Positions 1 through 6,590 of a stretch of 15,185 nucleotides of DNA are shown here, in pieces. This DNA is from an uncultured Ignavibacteria bacterium (GTDB lineage: Bacteria > Bacteroidota > Ignavibacteria > Ignavibacteriales > Ignavibacteriaceae): NCBI GenBank assembly GCA_937996765.1, contig CALKUG010000298.1:1-15185 (forward strand), read 5' to 3'. The notes under the pieces were generated by a model. The model did no database searches, was not told the origin of the DNA, and was given only the letters and a program-made list of their open reading frames with translations. Position numbers and translations under genes: made by a program. Every line of letters begins with the position of its first letter. Within the stretch, counting starts at the first letter, position 1.

Positions 1-752
1 TTTAAATCAGTTGCCTGAAGTTCTTTTACTCGTGATGTTACTGATATATCTCTTGTATATGAAAGTTCACCACGGGTATTGTTATAATACATTGATAGCG
101 ATTGTTTAGAAATATTATAGCCAACCAAATCAAGGTATGAGTCGTTATTACAATCTGCAAGTGTTATTGCACTAAATGGTAATAGTTTTTCAATTTTAGT
201 TTCGGAATGACGACTATTATTTTTTTTAAGTTGAGATATTCCTTCGAATCCTGCACCTGAAATATAATACTCCAAAGTGCCATCATTATTCACATCTCCG
301 GAAGCAATCGCAGAGGGAGCACCACGCCAAGTAAACTGCTCAAGCGATTGGAGTTCTCCTCCTGCTTTTATTTTATAGATGCCTCCTCGTTTAGAGGAAC
401 GCGATGCAATAAAAAGAGTGTTATCCGTTGGGTCAACTAAACTTACATTTGTTGCGGTATATTGAAGTGAGCTTTTGCGGAGAGTAGAAAAACCACCATT
501 CTCTTTCCCCTGAATGGTGAATGCAGATTTACTTGTGGAGGAAATGACTACGATATCGTTATACTGGTCGCCATTATAGTTCGTTGAGCGTAGCATTCCG
601 GGGGATGGGATATCAGTTTCTGTGAGTCTTGCAAATCCATTGATGGTAACTTGTGCTAAAAGAGCAGTGTTACAGAGTCCGCAGAAGACAAATGGTAAGC
701 TAACTCTGACGAGCGAGAAGGCGAGCTTCTCTGCGCCGCAATGCTTCATCAT
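1..752 (-). CDS. Secreted FG-GAP/VCBS-type beta-propeller protein, C-terminus beyond the window edge
   Basis: The frame stays open for 250 codons from ATG at 752 to the left edge, so the gene is partial at its 3' end. Residues 10-33 form a hydrophobic signal peptide ending ALLA before Gln34, so export by Sec is likely. Asp/Asn-rich turns typical of FG-GAP/VCBS blades recur at about residues 58-66 (NGDQYND), 107-112 (DPTDNT), 153-158 (DVNNDG), 200-208 (DCNNDSYLD) and 249 at the edge. This is a period of about 46 residues, as in a multi-bladed calcium-binding propeller. Family members are usually surface or secreted proteins; the ligand here is unknown. A second in-frame ATG lies at 749. No in-frame start avoids the thioesterase gene, so the two overlap by about 53 bp, which suggests translational coupling. 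A GAGGAAG sequence lies about 14 nt upstream, a long spacing. The fold is fairly sure; the function is not known. Confidence 0.8.
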   Translation of the reverse strand, partial: MMKHCGAEKLAFSLVRVSLPFVFCGLCNTALLAQVTINGFARLTETDIPSPGMLRSTNYNGDQYNDIVVISSTSKSAFTIQGKENGGFSTLRKSSLQYTATNVSLVDPTDNTLFIASRSSKRGGIYKIKAGGELQSLEQFTWRGAPSAIASGDVNNDGTLEYYISGAGFEGISQLKKNNSRHSETKIEKLLPFSAITLADCNNDSYLDLVGYNISKQSLSMYYNNTRGELSYTRDISVTSRVKELQATDL

Positions 753-1176
753 AGCGTCGGATTTCTTCCTCGGTTTGAGGAATTATTTTGTTAGCCTTTA
801 CAGGTTTAGTATCGGCATCAACCGAAACAAATGTGAGATAAGCAGAATTGGTGTGTAATTTGGTTCCCTTTTGGTATGATTCGTTAAACACCTTCACTCC
901 TACTTCCATAGAGGTTGAAAAAACTCTATTTACAGCAGCAAGCAATGTTACCACTTCGCCAAGGCGGTTGGGATGATGAAACGAGATACTATCAACTGAT
1001 GCGGTAACGCAAACATACTGAGTGTGTTTTGCAGCGGAAAGTGCGGCTATAATATCTATCCAGTGCATCAACTGTCCACCTAACAAATTGCCGAGTTGGT
1101 TAGTGTTCTGTGGCAATACCAAGTGTGTGGTTTGAATGCAGGATTCGGATACAAATTTTTCCGGAACAACTATCAT
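700..1176 (-). CDS. Acyl-CoA thioesterase, hotdog fold (YciA/YkhA/ACOT type)
   Basis: This 158-residue protein should hydrolyse acyl-CoA to free fatty acid and CoA in the cytoplasm, tuning acyl-CoA pools. It has the full length of a single-hotdog-domain member. The family signature is visible at residues 24-41: Asn24/Asn26, a Gly-rich turn with GG at 33-34, then LMHWID ending in Asp41 at the start of the central helix. VDSISFHHP (about 61-69) matches the conserved strand of the ACOT/YciA group. The C-terminus is an Arg/Glu-rich helix (EEEIRRYDEALRRREARLL). The ATG lies one base after the bamD stop codon, with no Shine-Dalgarno sequence visible, so translation probably depends on ribosomes arriving from bamD. 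Its tail overlaps the following propeller gene. The chain-length preference cannot be read from sequence. Family assignment is firm; the exact substrate is open. Confidence 0.9.
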   Translation of the reverse strand: MIVVPEKFVSESCIQTTHLVLPQNTNQLGNLLGGQLMHWIDIIAALSAAKHTQYVCVTASVDSISFHHPNRLGEVVTLLAAVNRVFSTSMEVGVKVFNESYQKGTKLHTNSAYLTFVSVDADTKPVKANKIIPQTEEEIRRYDEALRRREARLLARQS

Positions 1177-1177
1177 A

Positions 1178-1951
1178 TTAATTTTTCGCTAAACCAGATT
1201 CAATCTGCGTTTTTAATTGTTGCATCTCAGAAACTCTTGGTGCTTCAGGATATCGTGAGAGATAGGAATTTACATCTTTTAAAGCTTCGCTTAATCTGTT
1301 TTTGCCCAGTAGAATTTGCACCCTTCTGTAATGAGATTCAGGAGCATATTCAGTATCGTGATAACGATCGATCACGTTTTTGTAATAATCTAAAGCCGCC
1401 AATGTGTAACCCATTTTTTCATATATCTCAGCACTTGCAAAATCTTTATAAGCAATCTTTTTATTGAGCTCTTTTATTTTTGCTTCGGCTTCAGCTACTT
1501 TAGGGTCTGTTGGCGAAAAATCAATAAACGCTTGAAACTCTTCAATAGCTTTTAAAGTGTATTGTTGGTCAAGTGCATAATGTGGGGAAAGTTTGTAATA
1601 TGAGTCGCTTATCATATACTGAGCTTCTTTCACATAGTCACTACCGGTCATATTGCGGATAAGTTTGCTGAACTCGAATGCGGCTATTAAGTATTCACCA
1701 CGATTATAGCGTGTCATACCTAAATAATACTGCGCATCGTCAGCAATTTCACTCGCTGGATATTGCAAAAGCAACGATTCAAATTCTTTAACTGCATCAT
1801 AATAATCTTCGTTGTCATACAGAGATTTTGCATAATCATAACGCTCTGTAGCAGTCATCGAGGCAACATCTTTAACTGCCGTGCAGCCGGTTAAAAACAT
1901 GGTGATTGAAACAAAAAGGAGAGCTAAAAGTAATTTTTGGGTGTATTTCAT
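1178..1951 (-). CDS. bamD: Outer-membrane protein assembly lipoprotein BamD (YfiO)
   Basis: BamD is the essential lipoprotein of the BAM complex that inserts beta-barrel proteins into the outer membrane. The 257-residue product from ATG 1951 begins with a classic lipoprotein signal: Lys2, a hydrophobic core, and a lipobox LTGC with Cys23 as the acylated residue. The rest is tetratricopeptide-like helix pairs (for example YDYAKSLYDNEDYYDAVKEF, then repeats with QYPASEIADDAQYYLG and YHDTEYAPESHYR), as in BamD/YfiO. A longer reading from ATG 2017 would add 22 residues in front of the signal peptide. It is disfavoured because a promoter-like element lies at 1982-2009, inside that extension, and because Cys23 is a normal lipobox position. 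No Shine-Dalgarno is evident. It is followed one base later by the thioesterase gene. Assignment is confident from fold, lipobox and length. Confidence 0.9.
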   Translation of the reverse strand: MKYTQKLLLALLFVSITMFLTGCTAVKDVASMTATERYDYAKSLYDNEDYYDAVKEFESLLLQYPASEIADDAQYYLGMTRYNRGEYLIAAFEFSKLIRNMTGSDYVKEAQYMISDSYYKLSPHYALDQQYTLKAIEEFQAFIDFSPTDPKVAEAEAKIKELNKKIAYKDFASAEIYEKMGYTLAALDYYKNVIDRYHDTEYAPESHYRRVQILLGKNRLSEALKDVNSYLSRYPEAPRVSEMQQLKTQIESGLAKN

Positions 1952-1981
1952 AAGTCGGTAAATTAATTTCAAAATAAAGTA

Positions 1982-2009
1982 CAAAGTTACACTATTTACG
2001 GGAGAGCAA
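1982..2009 (-). promoter_or_regulatory. Predicted Bacteroidota-type promoter for bamD
   Basis: On the minus strand, TAACTTTG (1989-1982) matches the Bacteroidota -7 consensus TAnnTTTG exactly. A TTTTTG sequence (2012-2007) lies 17 nt upstream of it, in the place expected for the -33 TTG/TTTG element, though the spacing is slightly short. The predicted transcript would start some 20-30 nt before ATG 1951, so it would contain the shorter bamD start but not ATG 2017. The match is seen in the sequence; activity is inferred. Confidence 0.5.
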
Positions 2010-2024
2010 AAAGGCAATTAATGG

Positions 2025-2543
2025 TCAGTTATTACGAACCGTAAAAAACAAATATACGGCAACTGCCGAAGTTACTATTAAAGCTACTGGTTCCACAATG
2101 GTGCCAAATATCGGAGTTTCAATAGAGTTTCCAATGGTAAAAACATAACCTGAACGCTCAAGGGTGGATATATCCTCAATTTCCACAGTATCGGTTTTTG
2201 CTTCTGTTTTAATTACTGAGTTGATGGAATAAGTTATTTCAACTTTTCTTTCGGTAACATACGAGCTCAGCCACCCCTCGCGAAATGGCTCGGAGTATTG
2301 TACCGACCCCTTGATGAGCGTAATTTCTGCATTGTCATTATTTGATGCCAGTGCTCGGATTTCACTTTCGAGAAGGGGTACAAACACCGTGTACTCCCCC
2401 GTTGCTATTATTTTGCTTTCCGAACCCGGTTGCTCTTTTGCAACAATTGCTCTAATTACTTGCTCCATTGCAGTAAAATTATCACTGCTCATTTCTTGCG
2501 CAAACGAGATGATGGGGATCAGTAAAAACAAAAAATACTTCAT
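2025..2543 (-). CDS. Unknown secreted protein with C-terminal membrane anchor
   Basis: I do not recognise a family for this 172-residue protein. Residues 1-15 are a short signal peptide (MKYFLFLLIPIISFA) with predicted cleavage before Gln16. Residues 16-148 are a polar exported domain rich in alternating beta-type segments, such as KIIATGEYTVFVPLLESEI (44-62) and KVEITYSINSVIKTEAKTDTVEIE (100-123). Residues 149-168 form one hydrophobic helix followed by ArgAsnAsn. The layout implies a periplasmic or surface domain tethered by its C-terminus, with only a few residues in the cytoplasm. The ATG follows TTTAGGACCC, a Shine-Dalgarno-like sequence at close spacing. It lies 73 bp upstream of bamD on the same strand and may be partly co-transcribed, although bamD seems to have its own promoter. 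A role in envelope maintenance is only suggested by position. Confidence 0.75.
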   Translation of the reverse strand: MKYFLFLLIPIISFAQEMSSDNFTAMEQVIRAIVAKEQPGSESKIIATGEYTVFVPLLESEIRALASNNDNAEITLIKGSVQYSEPFREGWLSSYVTERKVEITYSINSVIKTEAKTDTVEIEDISTLERSGYVFTIGNSIETPIFGTIVEPVALIVTSAVAVYLFFTVRNN

Positions 2544-2564
2544 GGGTCCTAAAGAAAATATAAT

Positions 2565-2575
2565 ATTACTGCAAT
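2565..2575 (-). promoter_or_regulatory. ATTGCAGTAAT motif upstream of the unknown secreted gene
   Basis: The 11-mer ATTGCAGTAAT reads on the minus strand 22 nt before the start codon of the 2025-2543 gene and is followed by TATATT two bases later. The same 11-mer occurs upstream of htpX (3609-3619), where it precedes TATAAT. It may be a shared regulator site or promoter element. The identity of the two copies is seen directly; the function is inferred. Confidence 0.3.
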
Positions 2576-2622
2576 ATACTTCGAGTAGTACTTATTACCA
2601 CAGTCCTAATCTGTACGGTCAT

Positions 2623-2663
2623 AAAAAAAGGTTTTACCAAACTTTAACATTTAGTAAAACCTT
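2623..2663 (-). terminator. Intrinsic terminator of htpX
   Basis: A perfect 10-bp inverted repeat (AAGGTTTTAC at 2628-2637 with GTAAAACCTT at 2654-2663, loop 16 nt) is followed on the minus strand by a run of seven T, two of them in the stem. It lies 39 nt after the htpX stop codon and before the next minus-strand gene, as expected for a Rho-independent terminator of htpX. The stem is AT-rich, with only three G/C pairs, so termination may be partial. On the plus strand no T-run follows, and no plus-strand gene ends here. Confidence 0.75.
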
Positions 2664-2701
2664 ATAACTTAACCAATTGAAGGGAAAAAACTAAACCTGT
2701 T

Positions 2702-3556
2702 TTATCTCATACGGTTGGCAATTGCCTGTAAACGCGAGATTCTCTCTTCCATCGGTGGATGGGTAGAAAATAGTTTCATCACTCCGCCACCGGAGAAAGG
2801 ACTTACAATAAACATATGTGCTGTGCTTGGGGAAAGGTGCTCAACGTGCTTCCGCTCATTGTACGCCTGTAATTTTGAAAGCGCAGAAGCCAATGCTAAA
2901 GGTTGCCCACAAATCTGAGCCCCTGTTTCATCGGCAATAAACTCACGTGAACGAGAGATGGCCAATTGGATGAGTGTTGCCGCTATTGGGGCAATAATCA
3001 TCATAAGCAAACCACCTATTCCGCTTCCTTCTTCCTCATCATCGCTTCTACCCATTCCAAAAATCATAGCCCATTGAGCCATATTGGCAATTGCGGTAAT
3101 AGCTCCTGCAAACATTGCGGCAACGGAACCAATGAGAATATCCCGATTTTTAATGTGAGCCAATTCATGAGCCATTACGCCTTCCAGCTCCGCAGTATTT
3201 ATAACTCGTAATATTCCCGTGGTGCACGCAACAGCTGCATTTTGAGGGTTTCTTCCGGTTGCAAAGGCATTAGGTGTATCATCTTCAATAACATACACTT
3301 TAGGCATTGGCAATGCAGCGTTTTTTGCAAGACGCTCTACCATGGAATAGAGCTGTGGCGCGCTGCTTGAATCCACTTCTTTTGCACGATACATTTTTAA
3401 AACTATCTTGTCCGAGAACCAATAGGAACCAAGATTCATTACAATAGAAAAGACCAACGCGATGGCTATGCCAAAATTACCGCCGAAATAGCCACCAAGC
3501 GATACTAATAGTACCGTTAACAGGGTCATCAAAAAGACGGTTTTAAGCGTGTTCAT
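2702..3556 (-). CDS. htpX: HtpX membrane-bound zinc metalloprotease (M48B)
   Basis: HtpX is an inner-membrane protease that degrades misfolded membrane proteins, often under heat or envelope stress, alongside FtsH. The 284-residue product matches the usual family length. Two hydrophobic segments lie at residues 5-45, the zinc motif HELAH is at 130-134, two further hydrophobic segments lie around 142-166 and 178-200, and the third zinc ligand Glu205 is in SRSREFIADE. The PNAFATG motif (96-101) before the active site is conserved in HtpX. The ATG at 3556 is chosen over an upstream TTG at 3589: it gives the normal length and follows a purine-rich GAAAGAGAGAA stretch. It is divergent from uvrA, with a 12-bp palindrome and a TATAAT box upstream, and is followed by its own terminator. 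Assignment is firm; stress induction is inferred from the family. Confidence 0.96.
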   Translation of the reverse strand: MNTLKTVFLMTLLTVLLVSLGGYFGGNFGIAIALVFSIVMNLGSYWFSDKIVLKMYRAKEVDSSSAPQLYSMVERLAKNAALPMPKVYVIEDDTPNAFATGRNPQNAAVACTTGILRVINTAELEGVMAHELAHIKNRDILIGSVAAMFAGAITAIANMAQWAMIFGMGRSDDEEEGSGIGGLLMMIIAPIAATLIQLAISRSREFIADETGAQICGQPLALASALSKLQAYNERKHVEHLSPSTAHMFIVSPFSGGGVMKLFSTHPPMEERISRLQAIANRMR

Positions 3557-3597
3557 TTTTTTATTCTCTCTTTCTAAAATAATACTCAACTTAGATT

Positions 3598-3619
3598 ATT
3601 ATACAGTAATTACTGCAAT
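3598..3619 (-). promoter_or_regulatory. htpX upstream region: palindrome, TATAAT and shared 11-mer
   Basis: A perfect 12-bp palindrome CAGTAATTACTG (3604-3615) abuts a TATAAT box on the minus strand (3603-3598), about 42 nt upstream of the htpX start. The 11-mer ATTGCAGTAAT (3619-3609) overlaps one arm. No convincing -35 hexamer is visible 16-18 nt upstream of TATAAT. A regulator binding the palindrome would therefore sit where it could control htpX transcription. The palindrome is seen; its role is inferred. Confidence 0.4.
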
Positions 3620-3646
3620 TTAGTTCCGATGAGATTAAAAACAAAT

Positions 3647-3676
3647 GACATTAGATGTCGCTTTTGGCTATATTTG
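3647..3676 (+). promoter_or_regulatory. Predicted uvrA promoter element with upstream dyad
   Basis: TATATTTG at 3669-3676 matches the Bacteroidota -7 consensus TAnnTTTG exactly, 63 nt before the uvrA ATG. No clear -33 element is visible. In its place is a dyad, GACAT-TAG-ATGTC (3647-3659), which would lie between the -33 and -7 regions. That is a typical operator position, and uvrA is often damage-inducible, so a repressor site is possible. I do not recognise the dyad as a known LexA box. Confidence 0.4.
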
Positions 3677-3739
3677 GGGTTGGCATAGAGTTATTTAGTG
3701 ATTGTATGCGTTTTTGTGTGAATATTTGTCAGGCTTACT

Positions 3740-6520
3740 ATGTCTCATAAACAAAAAAGTGATAAGAAAATAGTTATTAAGGGTGCTCGCGAGCATAACC
3801 TTAAAAATATTGATTTGGAGATTCCACGCAACAAATTAGTGGTTTTTACCGGACTCAGCGGAAGCGGTAAATCCTCTTTGGTCTTTGACACCATATATGC
3901 CGAGGGTCAGCGTCGCTATGTTGAATCTCTTTCCTCTTATGCCCGCCAATTTTTAGAGCGCATAAACAAACCCAAAGTGGATTTAATTACCGGTATTTCT
4001 CCCGCTGTTGCTATTGAGCAAAAAACCGGCACAAAAAATAATCGCTCTACCGTTGGAACCTCTACCGAAGTTTATGACTATCTCCGTTTGCTTTTTGCTC
4101 GCATCGGTATTACCTACTGTTTTATCTGTGGTAAACCTGTAACCAAAGCAAGTACCGGTACCGTAATTGACTTTTTAGAGACACAAGAAGAAGGTTCACG
4201 ATTTTACCTCACGTTTCCTATTCACCAGCATGAGGGACGCACCATTGAAGAAGAATTGGAATTACTTAAAAAACGGGGGTTTTTCCGAGTAGTCTATCAA
4301 GGTAAAGATTACGATTTAAATGATGATGTTTTTACCCCCGATAACAAAGATGATATTCGCGTTCTTGTGCAACGATTCAAAATTACAAAATCCGATTTAC
4401 GCGAAAAACTCGCCGATAGTATAGAATCGGCATTCCGCGAAGGCGAAAATCGTATTATTCTTATTGGTCTTCCCAATTACTCCGAAACCCCTTTCAACAA
4501 ACTTTTTGAATGCTGCGGAACCCGATACGAAGAGCCCGAACCACGTTTCTTTTCGTTTAACAACCCCAAAGGAGCGTGCCCGGTTTGCCAAGGGTTTAGC
4601 AAGGTTTACGGTTTAGATATGAAGGCAATTGTACCCAACCCCAATCTCAGTTTGTTAGATGGCGCCATTGCCCCCTGGAAAAGTGTAAAATACAGCAGCT
4701 ATCTGCGTGCTCTGGTTACCCATGCTCGCAAATACAATATTCCTTTGGATGTGCCGTTCAAAAAACTTGATGATGGCTCTATCACCCTCATTAAAAGAGG
4801 GACCAAAGATTTTAAGGGAATAGACCAGTATTTTGAAGATCTCGAAGAGCAAACTCATAAAATGCACATTCGCGTTTTATTGGCAAGATACAGGGGTTAT
4901 ACCGAATGCTCTGCTTGTAAAGGGAGCCGCCTACGTAGGGAGGCCTTGCAAGTAAAAATTCAGGATAAATCTATTTACGATATAGTTATTATGCCCCTTT
5001 CGGAAGCATACGAATTTTTTTCAACACTAAAACTCACGCAGTACGAACAAAATGTTGCCGATCAAGTTATCAAAGAAGTTATAAAACGTCTCATTTTCTT
5101 AAACGATGTGGGCTTAGGTTATCTCACCTTAGACCGCCTCAGTTCAACTCTTTCCGGTGGCGAAACCCAACGTATCAATCTTGCTACTGCATTGGGCTCA
5201 GCATTAGTTGGGACTCTCTATGTACTCGATGAACCAAGCATAGGACTTCACCCTCGCGACAACACAAAACTAATTAGCGTTCTCAAAAACCTTAGAGATA
5301 TTGGGAATACACTCTTGGTGGTTGAGCACGACCCTGAAATGATGAGTGAAGCAGATATGATTGTGGATATTGGACCCGGAGCCGGTGAGCATGGTGGTTC
5401 CATTATTGCAAAAGGAACACCCAAAGAAATTATGAATAACCCCGATTCAATTACGGGAAACTACTTAAGCGGCAAAAAGACAATTGAGATACGGAACCGC
5501 GAGTACGTTGCTTCACCTCCGGTTTTATCTATAAAAGGTGCTTACTCAAATAACTTAAAAAACGTTTCGGCAGACATACCATTTGGTCGCTTTGTGGTTG
5601 TTACAGGCGTTAGCGGCTCCGGCAAAAGTACTTTAGTTCACGATGTTGTTTACGGCGGAGTCTCTAAGCTGTTAGGAGTAAATTCGGAGAGTTCGGGATT
5701 ATATGAAAGTATTTCCGGCTACGAATACATAGACCACGTGGAAATAGTTGACCAATCTCCTATCGGTAAATCTCCCCGCTCAAACCCGGTGAGCTACATT
5801 AAAGCGTATGAATTAATACGAGAAATTTTTGCAAGCACTCACCAAGCTAAATTAAAGGGCTTTGGTCCTGGCTACTTCTCTTTTAACATTCCCGGCGGAC
5901 GTTGTGAAACCTGCCAAGGTGATGGCTTTATAAAAGTGGAAATGCAATTTCTTGCAGATCTTTATCTTACTTGTGAAGATTGCGGAGGTACGCGATTCAA
6001 AAAAGAAATTCGCGAAGTCCTTTATCGCGGAAAGAGCATTGTTGACGTTTTAGATATGAGCGTTGCCGAAGCATTAACCTATTTTGAAGGACACAAAAAA
6101 CTCCTCTCACTACTTCAATTGCTTGCGGATGTTGGACTTAGCTATCTTAAACTCGGGCAACCCTCAAACACCCTTAGTGGTGGTGAGGCACAACGCATCA
6201 AACTCGCGCAACACCTTGCAGCCAAACGCGATAACAAACACACTTTGTTTATCTTCGATGAACCAACCACAGGACTTCATTTCGAGGATATTAATATTCT
6301 TCTCACCGCCTTTGAAATGTTATTAAAAAGCGGAAACTCGTTACTGATAATTGAGCACAATCTCGATGTTATTAAAAATGCCGATTACATTATAGACCTT
6401 GGCCCCGAAGCCGGTGGAAGAGGTGGAGAGATTGTTGTAGTTGGCACCCCCGAGGATATTATGGCTTGTTCCGCTTCGCACACGGGCAGATACTTAAAAC
6501 AGTATCTTGGCAAAGAATAA
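3740..6520 (+). CDS. uvrA: Excinuclease ABC subunit A (UvrA)
   Basis: UvrA is the damage-sensing ATPase of nucleotide excision repair. It forms a dimer, scans DNA with UvrB and then hands over to UvrB/UvrC. The 926 residues are near the usual length (about 940). Two ABC modules are complete: Walker A GLSGSGKSS (38-46) and GVSGSGKST (623-631), signatures LSGGE (471-475 and 812-816), and Walker B LYVLDEPS (493-500) and LFIFDEP (835-841). Zinc-binding pairs are seen at Cys127/Cys130 with Cys390/Cys393, and at Cys722/Cys725 with Cys745/Cys748. The first classical zinc finger (256-283) is degenerate: Phe256-Glu-Cys-Cys259 replaces CxxC, while Cys280/Cys283 remain. It is transcribed away from htpX, and a glycosyltransferase gene follows 67 bp later. 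No terminator hairpin is seen after the stop, so read-through into the glycan genes is possible. Confidence 0.98.
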   Translation: MSHKQKSDKKIVIKGAREHNLKNIDLEIPRNKLVVFTGLSGSGKSSLVFDTIYAEGQRRYVESLSSYARQFLERINKPKVDLITGISPAVAIEQKTGTKNNRSTVGTSTEVYDYLRLLFARIGITYCFICGKPVTKASTGTVIDFLETQEEGSRFYLTFPIHQHEGRTIEEELELLKKRGFFRVVYQGKDYDLNDDVFTPDNKDDIRVLVQRFKITKSDLREKLADSIESAFREGENRIILIGLPNYSETPFNKLFECCGTRYEEPEPRFFSFNNPKGACPVCQGFSKVYGLDMKAIVPNPNLSLLDGAIAPWKSVKYSSYLRALVTHARKYNIPLDVPFKKLDDGSITLIKRGTKDFKGIDQYFEDLEEQTHKMHIRVLLARYRGYTECSACKGSRLRREALQVKIQDKSIYDIVIMPLSEAYEFFSTLKLTQYEQNVADQVIKEVIKRLIFLNDVGLGYLTLDRLSSTLSGGETQRINLATALGSALVGTLYVLDEPSIGLHPRDNTKLISVLKNLRDIGNTLLVVEHDPEMMSEADMIVDIGPGAGEHGGSIIAKGTPKEIMNNPDSITGNYLSGKKTIEIRNREYVASPPVLSIKGAYSNNLKNVSADIPFGRFVVVTGVSGSGKSTLVHDVVYGGVSKLLGVNSESSGLYESISGYEYIDHVEIVDQSPIGKSPRSNPVSYIKAYELIREIFASTHQAKLKGFGPGYFSFNIPGGRCETCQGDGFIKVEMQFLADLYLTCEDCGGTRFKKEIREVLYRGKSIVDVLDMSVAEALTYFEGHKKLLSLLQLLADVGLSYLKLGQPSNTLSGGEAQRIKLAQHLAAKRDNKHTLFIFDEPTTGLHFEDINILLTAFEMLLKSGNSLLIIEHNLDVIKNADYIIDLGPEAGGRGGEIVVVGTPEDIMACSASHTGRYLKQYLGKE

Positions 6521-6574
6521 GATTCAACTGAACATTTTTGTTTATTTTGCAGTGTGATTTTATAGCTGGCCAAC

Positions 6575-6590
6575 AAAGGATGGTAATTTG
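6575..6590 (+). promoter_or_regulatory. Ribosome binding site that sets a TTG start
   Basis: AAAGGA (6575-6580) lies 7 nt before the TTG at 6588, an ideal Shine-Dalgarno spacing. An ATG at 6580 is out of frame and meets a stop after three codons, so TTG is the likely start of the glycosyltransferase. The encoded N-terminus (MKKALVHEW) then aligns with the usual start of this family. Confidence 0.75.

Noticed and set aside
622..858. Plus-strand open frame of 78 codons across the thioesterase/propeller overlap
   Set aside because: It lies antisense to two well-supported genes, has no family features and no ribosome site; it is a shadow frame.
1952..2017. Extended bamD start at ATG 2017
   Set aside because: It places 22 residues before a normal lipoprotein signal peptide and overlaps a promoter-like element; ATG 1951 is preferred.
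3557..3589. Extended htpX start at TTG 3589
   Set aside because: It adds 11 charged residues before the first membrane helix and makes the protein longer than the usual HtpX; ATG 3556 has a purine-rich upstream site.
3784..3795. 12-bp palindrome TGCTCGCGAGCA at the start of uvrA
   Set aside because: It encodes the conserved Gly-Ala-Arg-Glu-His stretch near the UvrA N-terminus, so codon choice explains it.
6525..6555. Possible terminator after uvrA (TTCA-ACT-GAA with T-rich tail)
   Set aside because: The stem is only four base pairs with a tiny loop and the T-rich stretch is interrupted; too weak to call.
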